DNA of 64,000 nucleotides, taken from NCBI GenBank assembly GCA_910586305.1, contig CAJUGS010000005.1, positions 1 through 64,000 on the forward strand, written 5' to 3'. Under the pieces are notes generated by a model, which saw only the letters and a program-made list of their open reading frames with translations, made no database searches and was not told the origin of the DNA. The stretch's first letter is position 1, and each line of letters starts with the position of its first letter. The position numbers and the translations under genes were made by a program. Positions 1 through 5,959 of this stretch are shown here, piece after piece. Origin of the DNA: an uncultured Duncaniella sp. GTDB taxonomy: Bacteria > Bacteroidota > Bacteroidia > Bacteroidales > Muribaculaceae.

Positions 1-37
1 AACATCAATTTTGCCCATGCGGCTTAGTATAAATTAA

Positions 38-226
38 TTTTTACGACTTACTTATACTAAAAAAGATTATCCCTTTGGGTTTTATTTCTCCAATACCAGA
101 CTTGCTTCATTATTTTTTAAAAAACCTCAAGAAGCGTATGCTTGGCTCATAAATAAAGTTTGTAAAAAAGGAACGTGGGAATCCAACCCCTATGTATTCG
201 TCTACGATTTTGAACTTCTAAAATAA
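38..226 (+). pseudogene. C-terminal remnant of an ASCH-like phage-type protein
   Basis: The frame ending with the stop at 224-226 encodes about 62 residues and has an in-frame stop at 35-37, with no ATG, GTG or TTG start after it. The C-terminus (KKGTWESNPYVFVYDFELLK) closely parallels the end of the intact gene at 1783-2382 (KKKVWNKNPLVYVYEFRFIK), including the alanine-tyrosine block about 25 residues earlier. That C-terminal pattern (WxxNPxVxVYxFE) is typical of ASCH-like proteins found in phages and integrative elements. I read it as the decayed end of a paralogue. Because the window begins here, a frameshifted but recently active gene cannot be excluded. Confidence 0.5.
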
Positions 227-231
227 CGAGA

Positions 232-663
232 ATGAATAAGGAAGATTTTTGCTCATATGAACTCTCATTGAAACTCAAAGAAGCCGGCTTTAATTGGGAG
301 TGCTACGAGTTTTGGGATACCCATTTCTCTGATGATGGAACTCCTATTAAGATTCGTAAAACTCAATCCGAGCCTAAAGTATGTGTTATGTCGGAGTGCA
401 ACTCTATATTGGATTATATTGGTAGCGACCTCATAACAGCTCCAACTTTGGCTAAAGCTGCAAAGTGGTTACGTGATGAACATGGAATTGACCTTGACAT
501 TGTAGTCAGATATACTCCTGTTAACAAAACCAAACTGTATGCTGTGAATATCGGATGTATTGAAGATGATGCAGTTAATCATATCTATCTATTTGAGAGA
601 GTAGATTATGAAATCGCCCTTTCTGATGGAATCTTTGAAGCATTGAAACAAATAAAGAAATGA
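232..663 (+). CDS. Hypothetical mobile-element protein, 143 aa
   Basis: A soluble 143-residue protein with no signal peptide or membrane segment. The middle carries an APTLxxAxKWLRDEHGIDLDI segment and the end a xxxYEIALSDGIFEALKQI helix. I recall similar short proteins, ending in a helical EALxxAI-type tail, from Bacteroidota prophages and conjugative elements, but no function is known to me. It starts 5 bases after the decayed ASCH-like frame and is followed after 3 bases by the next gene, so it belongs to a compact plus-strand operon. Base composition is clearly more AT-rich than the chromosomal genes beyond 3769, which fits transferred DNA. Confidence 0.7.
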   Translation: MNKEDFCSYELSLKLKEAGFNWECYEFWDTHFSDDGTPIKIRKTQSEPKVCVMSECNSILDYIGSDLITAPTLAKAAKWLRDEHGIDLDIVVRYTPVNKTKLYAVNIGCIEDDAVNHIYLFERVDYEIALSDGIFEALKQIKK

Positions 664-666
664 ACT

Positions 667-1011
667 ATGAGCCAAACCAAAACAACAATCCCCAAGTTAG
701 GAGGTACACCCTCCATCAATGATGGTACTAACCATGCTCCAGCAATTATGACATTTGAGTATTGGATTGATACGCCTCTTTCAATCGCCAAATTCTACGG
801 AGAGATTAAGGTAAATGGTCGGAAGTACAAAATGATTGATAGTGGAGAACCAGCTGACCCCGGTTGCTTCAAGCCAGATCTTGTGCGTGAAGATTGGTGT
901 TCCCTTTATAAGGAGCATCGTAGAGCCCTCAAACCTTATATCCTCAAAGGCATGACACCAAGTCAAGTTCGCAAGTTACTAAAGAAGAAACGAAATGAAA
1001 AAGAAATGTGA
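667..1011 (+). CDS. Hypothetical protein, 114 aa, in mobile-element operon
   Basis: An unrecognised 114-residue soluble protein. The first 30 residues are polar and Pro/Gly/Asn-rich and look disordered. The centre has aromatic residues (FEYWIDTPLSIAKFYGEIKVNGRKYKM is too long to be a motif but reads as beta strands). The C-terminal 35 residues are strongly basic and helical, ending KKKRNEKEM, which could bind nucleic acid; that is inference. The start lies 3 bases after the stop of the previous gene and the end overlaps the next start by 17 bases, so translation is probably coupled. No homologue is recognised. Confidence 0.6.
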   Translation: MSQTKTTIPKLGGTPSINDGTNHAPAIMTFEYWIDTPLSIAKFYGEIKVNGRKYKMIDSGEPADPGCFKPDLVREDWCSLYKEHRRALKPYILKGMTPSQVRKLLKKKRNEKEM

Positions 1012-1204
1012 CCCTCAATTCCACAATTCAATATCCTTAGGTGCAGTCATAACCTGCAAAGGAGATTGGACTTATGGAATTGGAATTGGAAATCATACTA
1101 TAAAACCCCAGGACTGCGATTTGATGACTGTAGCCAAAGCATTGACACTCGTTGAGGCTATCCATTCTGATCTCAAGAAGAAAATTGTCGCTTTCCTAAA
1201 TTGA
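995..1204 (+). CDS. Small hypothetical protein, 69 aa
   Basis: A 69-residue ORF starting with MKKKCDPQFHN and ending with a helix (VAKALTLVEAIHSDLKKKIVAFL). Its start overlaps the previous gene by 17 bases and the next gene begins 6 bases after its stop, which is the main support for it being real. There is no signal peptide or transmembrane segment. I do not recognise a family. Confidence 0.5.
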   Translation: MKKKCDPQFHNSISLGAVITCKGDWTYGIGIGNHTIKPQDCDLMTVAKALTLVEAIHSDLKKKIVAFLN

Positions 1205-1210
1205 TGAAAT

Positions 1211-1552
1211 ATGACACAGAATCCAAGACATATAACTGCTGAAGATTTGGAGTTGATGGCATTGCGATGGGCGAGGTCACAACCTGGCAGGTTAAGTAAT
1301 ATCAATGTTGACTGCTTTATTGCCGGCTTTAAGGCCGCTCACGATATGCTCGCATTCCAATTCGGTGAGTTCCTTATTGATGAAGGCAACTACTATGTCA
1401 ATGAGTATGCTTCCAGACGAATAAATGCTTGTGGCTATTCCGGCATTCCTCTCACCCCTGCACATTCAGAAGAATTTGAATCTGCTGATGAGTTTGGTCA
1501 TTTGCTCATTGAAGCTGGGAAACTATATATGGATAAGAAACTGCTAATCTAA
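1211..1552 (+). CDS. Hypothetical protein, 113 aa
   Basis: A 113-residue soluble, acidic protein of unknown role. It begins MTQNPRHITAEDLELMALRWARS and continues with a helix (VDCFIAGFKAAHDML). The run ITAEDLExMA resembles small accessory proteins of Bacteroidota mobile elements, but that is a weak impression rather than an assignment. It sits 6 bases after the preceding gene and 10 bases before the next, in the same operon, and shares the AT-rich base composition of its neighbours. Confidence 0.6.
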   Translation: MTQNPRHITAEDLELMALRWARSQPGRLSNINVDCFIAGFKAAHDMLAFQFGEFLIDEGNYYVNEYASRRINACGYSGIPLTPAHSEEFESADEFGHLLIEAGKLYMDKKLLI

Positions 1553-1562
1553 CATTGCCCCT

Positions 1563-1805
1563 ATGATAATGCTTCAACCGTACTTGTATGAGATAATCCG
1601 CAAGTTAGTTCAAAAGCGTTTGGATGACCATGTTTGTCCTTATGTCGCATCCGAGAGAGAAGTCTTTTTTCAAGTCCACAGAGACATAGAAGCCACCTTA
1701 ATAGAAATGGAAGAAGATGGATTAATCAGCCATTATGAAAATGTAAATGGAATAAAGATGTTCCGAGAAATTGAGAAAGAAGATGAAGACAATAATGTTC
1801 AATGA
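1563..1805 (+). CDS. Small hypothetical protein, 80 aa, possible winged-helix-like
   Basis: An 80-residue protein, with start codons ATG at 1563 or 1569. The order of elements (helix EIIRKLVQKRLDDHV, then ASEREVFFQVHRDIEATLIEMEEDGLISHYENVNGIKMF) resembles a small winged-helix fold: a helix with acidic ExDGLI, then a beta hairpin. It could act as a DNA-binding accessory protein, but this is inference from predicted secondary structure only. It ends with an acidic tail, EKEDEDNN. Its 3' end overlaps the likely start of the next gene (1783), so the two are probably translated together. Confidence 0.55.
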   Translation: MIMLQPYLYEIIRKLVQKRLDDHVCPYVASEREVFFQVHRDIEATLIEMEEDGLISHYENVNGIKMFREIEKEDEDNNVQ

Positions 1806-2382
1806 TAATCCCTTTAGGCTAACTGATGCAGTTATGTCCGGAAGAAAGACTAAGACACGACTGTTAGTGCCTACATCTCATCTAAAAGCATACGCCAGAT
1901 ACCTTGAAGAATGCTCCGGAACACCCATGAAGATTGGGGATTTTCTCATTAAACGAGGTTTTGCTAAATATATAGTAGGAGAAGAGGTAGCCATTGCTCA
2001 ATCATACGAGTCTTTGGGGCTTTCTCCTCATATTATACATACAGCAAATTCACATGATAAAAAATCAGTTAAGAATGTTCCTATTTCAAAGTTGCCTGGT
2101 TGGAATAACAAACTGTATGTATCCGCTGATTATATGCCACACAGCATTATCATCACTGGCGTAAGAGTTGAATACCTTCAACGAATATCAACCAAGGATG
2201 TGCAGGCTGAGGGACTGATATGTCTTCCGAATGGAGGTTTCGGAACAGATGTTCTCAGTAGTATATCCCTGGGGAACTCTCCACGGACAGCATACTCCAA
2301 ACTGATTGATGCTCTATGCAAAAAGAAAGTATGGAATAAGAATCCTCTTGTATATGTATATGAGTTTAGGTTTATAAAATAG
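1783..2382 (+). CDS. ASCH-like domain protein of phage/mobile-element type
   Basis: About 199 residues from the ATG at 1783; a TTG 12 bases upstream and an ATG at 1795 are alternatives. The N-terminus (MFNDNPFRLTDAVMSGRKTKTR) matches the opening of ASCH-like phage proteins, which usually read LFNxxMVxAILxGRKTxTRR. A KIGDFLI block follows, then a strand with RVEYLQRISTKDVQAEGL, the usual RVExLQDITEEDAxxEGI segment. It ends WNKNPLVYVYEF. ASCH domains have a PUA-like fold and are thought to bind RNA, nucleotides or modified bases, but the role here is unknown. It is the last gene of the plus-strand operon, and its stop touches the stop of the convergent integrase. Confidence 0.65.
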   Translation: MKTIMFNDNPFRLTDAVMSGRKTKTRLLVPTSHLKAYARYLEECSGTPMKIGDFLIKRGFAKYIVGEEVAIAQSYESLGLSPHIIHTANSHDKKSVKNVPISKLPGWNNKLYVSADYMPHSIIITGVRVEYLQRISTKDVQAEGLICLPNGGFGTDVLSSISLGNSPRTAYSKLIDALCKKKVWNKNPLVYVYEFRFIK

Positions 2383-3600
2383 TCAGATGTCAGCTTCAGT
2401 AATTACTTTCTCCAAAGGTTCATTTGAGGCAACTACATCAAAGACCTTGCGGATTGCCCTATCGGCTATCCGCTTGTTTATTTTTATATAGAAGTTCAAT
2501 GCTCTCCTTGGATTAGATGGCGCATCGCCAATGCAATACTCAATCACTGTATCTTTAATCATTAGTTCATTTGCCAACTGGGAAAAACTCTTGCGGGCAG
2601 AGTAGAATACCATCTTGTCGATATTCAAATCTGATCGAATCTCCCGTAAATAGTCATCAGTAATATGCTGAATTGATTTTTTAGTAACTCTGCCATAGAA
2701 CGCCAAGTGACCGTCTGGTTGGATATACTTATTGATGATGGCACGAGCTTCCGGCTGAATAGTGAACTCAGTTTGGTCATTAGGATTTCGCCGGCTCTTT
2801 GTCTTAATTCGGATAAATTTGACTGTTGGCTTAGATAGATCTTGTGCAAGGATGTCTCCAAGGTTCATTCCACATAAATAAAATGATAGCATGAAAAGGT
2901 CGCGGGCGCAGGCTTTCCACTTATGTGTTATTTCCATATCCCTTATCTCCCGGATTTGATCAAGAGATAATGCAATGTCACGAGCAACTGGAATTGGTTC
3001 TTTGTAGTCGTAGAATGGAGGAATGTCATATTTCGCGTATCCATGAGTGATAGCAAAATAAGTCAATCGCCGTAGCACTCCAATCCTTATGCCTATCGTT
3101 GTGTCTGACAGTCCAAGGTCTTTAAGATACTTCTTGAATCCGAAAACAGTTGCCGAATCGAGCATTGACAGAATGAAGTTCTTCCCGGCATAGTCAGTGA
3201 ACCGCTTGATACCATCATTATGAAGCCGTATAGTCCCTTCAGACCATGAGTGTTCCTTAATTTTGAGCATTTCAGCATTTATCTCCTCTACTGTTCGGAT
3301 AGATCCCCTGCTCATTTTGTGCTTAATGACTTTCAGCAGTTGGGAGCAAGTGTAAGCCTCTCGCTCCTCCAAACTATCATATATAGTGTATATTTTATTT
3401 TGAAGTGTTCTGATCTGTTGATTAATGTAAGTTGCATTTGAAAGGTTGACAACATTCCCATTTTTAAGATTCTTGTCCGATGGGATTCTGAATCGAGTAA
3501 CTACATAGCTTGTTGTGCCGTTGTGAGAAACAGCTATCCTCAATTTGTGCGAGCCATCCTTTTTCTGCTTTGATGGTAATATGACTACTCGTAGGTTCAT
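2383..3600 (-). CDS. Divergent tyrosine recombinase (integrase) of a mobile element
   Basis: A 405-residue protein with the layout of Bacteroidota phage-type integrases: an N-terminal arm-binding domain (about 1-95), a SAM-like core-binding domain (about 105-195) and a catalytic domain (about 210-390). The catalytic set is degraded. The position of the first arginine is Cys243 (FYLCGMN), a beta-hairpin lysine is present (around 266-268), the HxxR box reads YSAR (Tyr333, Arg336), the second His/Trp position is Asp359 and the nucleophile would be Tyr371 (NFYIKI). Divergent first-arginine forms do occur in this order, so it may still act, but activity cannot be assumed. It faces the element cargo tail-to-tail and its start lies 170 bases from groEL, marking one end of the element. 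Confidence 0.85.
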   Translation of the reverse strand: MNLRVVILPSKQKKDGSHKLRIAVSHNGTTSYVVTRFRIPSDKNLKNGNVVNLSNATYINQQIRTLQNKIYTIYDSLEEREAYTCSQLLKVIKHKMSRGSIRTVEEINAEMLKIKEHSWSEGTIRLHNDGIKRFTDYAGKNFILSMLDSATVFGFKKYLKDLGLSDTTIGIRIGVLRRLTYFAITHGYAKYDIPPFYDYKEPIPVARDIALSLDQIREIRDMEITHKWKACARDLFMLSFYLCGMNLGDILAQDLSKPTVKFIRIKTKSRRNPNDQTEFTIQPEARAIINKYIQPDGHLAFYGRVTKKSIQHITDDYLREIRSDLNIDKMVFYSARKSFSQLANELMIKDTVIEYCIGDAPSNPRRALNFYIKINKRIADRAIRKVFDVVASNEPLEKVITEADI

Positions 3601-3649
3601 AAAATTCGGACAATGAAAATGCTCGGATTGTTCATCAGTTGTGTTAAAA

Positions 3650-3668
3650 TAGACAACTTTTAGACAAC
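3650..3668. repeat. Tandem 8-bp direct repeat TAGACAAC near the element end
   Basis: TAGACAAC occurs at 3650-3657 and again at 3661-3668, separated by TTT, so the repeat period is 11 bases, about one helical turn. It lies just upstream of the integrase start and before groEL. Short direct repeats in phase with the helix next to an integrase gene are typical of arm-type or accessory protein sites. No att core could be defined because the other end of the element is outside the window. Confidence 0.4.
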
Positions 3669-3670
3669 GA

Positions 3671-3696
3671 AATCACCCCCGGAAGTGGAGGTGATT
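3671..3696. terminator. Hairpin between integrase and groEL
   Basis: AATCACC (3671-3677) pairs with GGTGATT (3690-3696). One mismatch and two further G-C pairs follow, around a 6-base loop. It may stop readthrough from groEL towards the integrase, or be part of the element end. No strong U-tract is present on either strand. Confidence 0.4.
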
Positions 3697-3728
3697 CCTA
3701 TTGTCAGTTATTGATTTTAAGCTTTTTA

Positions 3729-3744
3729 CCTCTAAAAGTAGAGG
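3729..3744 (-). terminator. Weak hairpin downstream of groEL
   Basis: CCTCT (3729-3733) pairs with AGAGG (3740-3744) around AAAAGT, 25 bases after the groEL stop. The stem is short and the minus-strand sequence after it is A-rich rather than T-rich, so it is only a possible terminator. Confidence 0.3.
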
Positions 3745-3768
3745 CTATTTAGTTAAATCATGGATGGC

Positions 3769-5406
3769 TTACATCATGCCGCCCATGCCACCCATACCGG
3801 GAGCGGGCATTGCGGGAGCGGGATTCTCTTCCTTCTTCTCTGCGATGACACAGGAAGTGGTGAGGAACATACCGGCGATGGAAGCTGCGTTTTCAAGAGC
3901 TACGCGGGTTACCTTGGCGGGGTCGATCACACCTGCGGCCATGAGGTTCTCATAGGTGTCGGTGCGGGCGTTGTAACCATAGTCGCCCTGTCCTTCCTTG
4001 ACCTTCTGAACCACTACGGCACCTTCTTCGCCTGCATTGGCGACAATCTGGCGGAGGGGTTCCTCAATGGCACGGCGGACAATCTGTATACCGGTAGTTT
4101 CATCGTCGTTAGCACCCTTTACGTCGTCAAGAAGTTTCACGCAACGGATGTATGCTACGCCGCCACCGGGGACGATGCCTTCAGCAATGGCTGCGCGGGT
4201 GGCGCTCAGAGCGTCGTCAACGCGGTCTTTCTTTTCCTTCATTTCCACTTCGGACGGTGCGCCGATGTGGAGGACGGCTACGCCGCCTGCGAGTTTGGCG
4301 AGACGCTCCTGGAGCTTTTCGCGGTCATAGTCGCTTGTGGTCTGCTCAATCTGGGCCTTGATCATGTTGACGCGGGCTGCGATAGCTTCCTTAGCTCCGG
4401 CACCGTTTACGATAGTTGTGTTCTCCTTGTTGATGGTCACCTTTTCGGCACGGCCGAGCATATCGACTGTAGCGTTGGCGAGCTGCATACCTTTCTCTTC
4501 GGAAACCACAGTGCCTCCGGTGAGGATGGCGATGTCTTCGAGCATCTCCTTGCGACGGTCGCCGAATCCGGGAGCCTTGACTGCGCAGACCTTGAGGGAG
4601 CCTCTCAGACGGTTCACAACGAGAGTAGCGAGAGCCTCCTGATCGACGTCCTCAGAGATGATGACGAGGCCGCGTCCGCTCTGTGCGGTGGCTTCGAGCA
4701 CGGGGAGGATATCCTTGATGTTGGAGATCTTCTTGTCGTAGAGAAGGATGAAGGGATTCTCCATAGCGCACTCCATCTTTTCGGTGTCGGTGACAAAGTA
4801 GGGGGAGATGTAGCCGCGGTCGAACTGCATACCCTCAACGATGTCTACAGTAGTCTCGGTGCCTTTGGCTTCGTCGACAGTGATGACACCTTCTTTCTTT
4901 ACCTTCTTCATAGCCTCGGCGATGAGGTGACCGATGTTTTCATCGTTGTTTGCCGAGATGCGTGCCACGTCTTCAATCTTCTTGAAGTCGTCGCCTACTT
5001 CCTCGCTCTGGGCTTTGATGCCTTCAACGACGATGGCTACAGCACGGTCGATACCGCGCTTGATATCCATGGGGTTGGCACCTGCTGCTACGTTCTTGAG
5101 ACCTACATTTACGATGGCCTGTGCGAGTACGGTAGCTGTGGTTGTACCGTCGCCGGCATCGTCGCCGGTCTTGGAAGCAACCTCCTTGACGAGCTGTGCG
5201 CCCATGTTCTGGAAGGGATCTTCGAGCTCGACCTCACGTGCCACGGATACACCGTCCTTGGTGATGTGGGGTGCGCCGAATTTCTTCTCAATGATTACGT
5301 TGCGGCCTTTGGGACCGAGTGTTACTTTGACGGCGTCGGCAAGAGCGTCGACACCCTTTTTGAGCTCTTCGCGAGCTTTTATATCAAATTTGATTTCTTT
5401 AGCCAT
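3769..5406 (-). CDS. groEL: Chaperonin GroEL (Cpn60)
   Basis: The 60-kDa chaperonin subunit, which forms the double-ring ATP-driven folding chamber with GroES. At 545 residues it is full length. The N-terminus (MAKEIKFDIKAREEL) and the ATP-binding loop GDGTTT (residues 85-90, with the aspartate used for ATP hydrolysis) are standard. The C-terminus ends in the usual flexible Gly-Met tail (GMGGMGGMM). It lies 35 bases downstream of groES on the same strand and is surely cotranscribed with it. Its intact 3' end shows that the neighbouring mobile element inserted downstream without disrupting the gene. Confidence 0.98.
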   Translation of the reverse strand: MAKEIKFDIKAREELKKGVDALADAVKVTLGPKGRNVIIEKKFGAPHITKDGVSVAREVELEDPFQNMGAQLVKEVASKTGDDAGDGTTTATVLAQAIVNVGLKNVAAGANPMDIKRGIDRAVAIVVEGIKAQSEEVGDDFKKIEDVARISANNDENIGHLIAEAMKKVKKEGVITVDEAKGTETTVDIVEGMQFDRGYISPYFVTDTEKMECAMENPFILLYDKKISNIKDILPVLEATAQSGRGLVIISEDVDQEALATLVVNRLRGSLKVCAVKAPGFGDRRKEMLEDIAILTGGTVVSEEKGMQLANATVDMLGRAEKVTINKENTTIVNGAGAKEAIAARVNMIKAQIEQTTSDYDREKLQERLAKLAGGVAVLHIGAPSEVEMKEKKDRVDDALSATRAAIAEGIVPGGGVAYIRCVKLLDDVKGANDDETTGIQIVRRAIEEPLRQIVANAGEEGAVVVQKVKEGQGDYGYNARTDTYENLMAAGVIDPAKVTRVALENAASIAGMFLTTSCVIAEKKEENPAPAMPAPGMGGMGGMM

Positions 5407-5441
5407 TTCGGTGGATTTTTATCTGATTATGGAATTGATGA

Positions 5442-5717
5442 TTATTTCTCGATCACGGCGAGCACGTCGCTCTGGCGCATGATGAGATATTTGGTGCCGT
5501 CGAGTTCGACCTCGGTGCCGGCATATTTTCCGTAGAGGACTTCGTCGCCGGCCTTTACGACCATATCTTCGTCCTTTGTGCCGTTGCCGGCTGCTACTAC
5601 AGTGCCTTTTAGGGGCTTTTCTTTAGCTGAATCGGGGATAATGATACCTGCGGCTGTTACCTCCTCTGCGGGGGTGGGGAGAATGAGCACTCTGTCTGCT
5701 AAAGGTTTGATATTCAT
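5442..5717 (-). CDS. groES: Co-chaperonin GroES (Cpn10)
   Basis: The 91-residue co-chaperonin that caps the GroEL ring. It has the N-terminal strand MNIKPLADRVLI, the mobile loop with the hydrophobic GIIIP anchor (about residues 24-28) that docks on GroEL, and the C-terminal strand LAVIEK. It is the first gene of the groES-groEL operon. The start ATG lies about 32 bases after the transcription start predicted from a sigma-54-like promoter at 5758-5774. Confidence 0.97.
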   Translation of the reverse strand: MNIKPLADRVLILPTPAEEVTAAGIIIPDSAKEKPLKGTVVAAGNGTKDEDMVVKAGDEVLYGKYAGTEVELDGTKYLIMRQSDVLAVIEK

Positions 5718-5757
5718 ATTATATTGTGTTTTTGGTTATTTCTCTGTAGAGATTATC

Positions 5758-5774
5758 ATGCACAAATCGTGCCA
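5758..5774 (-). promoter_or_regulatory. Candidate sigma-54 (-24/-12) promoter of groES-groEL
   Basis: Read on the minus strand, TGGCAC (5774-5769) is followed by five bases and GTGCAT (5763-5758). The sigma-54 consensus is TGGCAC-N5-TTGCW, so only one conserved position differs and the GG-to-GC spacing is exact. Transcription would start near 5749, about 32 bases before the groES ATG. No good TAnnTTTG box with a -33 partner was found here, and no CIRCE element. RpoN control of groES in this organism is inference. Confidence 0.55.
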
Positions 5775-5784
5775 CACTGCAAGG

Positions 5785-5804
5785 TTGTCAGTCGCGACTG
5801 ACAA
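5785..5804. promoter_or_regulatory. Perfect 20-bp palindrome upstream of groES
   Basis: TTGTCAGTCGCGACTGACAA is its own reverse complement. It is centred about 46 bases upstream of the predicted groES transcription start, with its edge 10 bases from the -24 element. It is flanked by a direct repeat GCAAGGTT (5779-5786 and 5809-5816). Symmetry and position suggest an operator for a dimeric regulator of heat-shock genes. It does not match CIRCE. Confidence 0.6.
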
Positions 5805-5880
5805 AATGGCAAGGTTTTATCTTCATAACAACCCGGGCCGGTAAAATGTTCTTCCGTCGGCGGAGAGGCGGGATGGAAAA

Positions 5881-5932
5881 GCCGGGAGCTACAGAAGGCC
5901 CGGTTGTTATCCCGGCCTCTGTAGCTCCCGGC
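5881..5932 (-). terminator. Strong terminator after the beta-helix gene
   Basis: GCCGGGAGCTACAGA (5881-5895) pairs perfectly over 15 bp with TCTGTAGCTCCCGGC (5918-5932), and the loop can fold further (GGCC/GGCC). On the minus strand the stem is followed by TTTTCC. It ends the glycan locus before the groES control region. Confidence 0.8.
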
Positions 5933-5959
5933 GTTCTCTATTTACAATGGTCTGTTATC

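Noticed and set aside
3600..3770. tRNA gene as the integration target
   Set aside because: No cloverleaf or CCA-like end could be found; the hairpins there are short and unlike tRNA arms.
3760..5535. Long plus-strand ORF (591 codons) opposite groEL/groES
   Set aside because: It is the antisense shadow of highly conserved genes, rich in Cys, Gly and Asp with no family resemblance; GC-rich codon bias keeps the opposite frame open.
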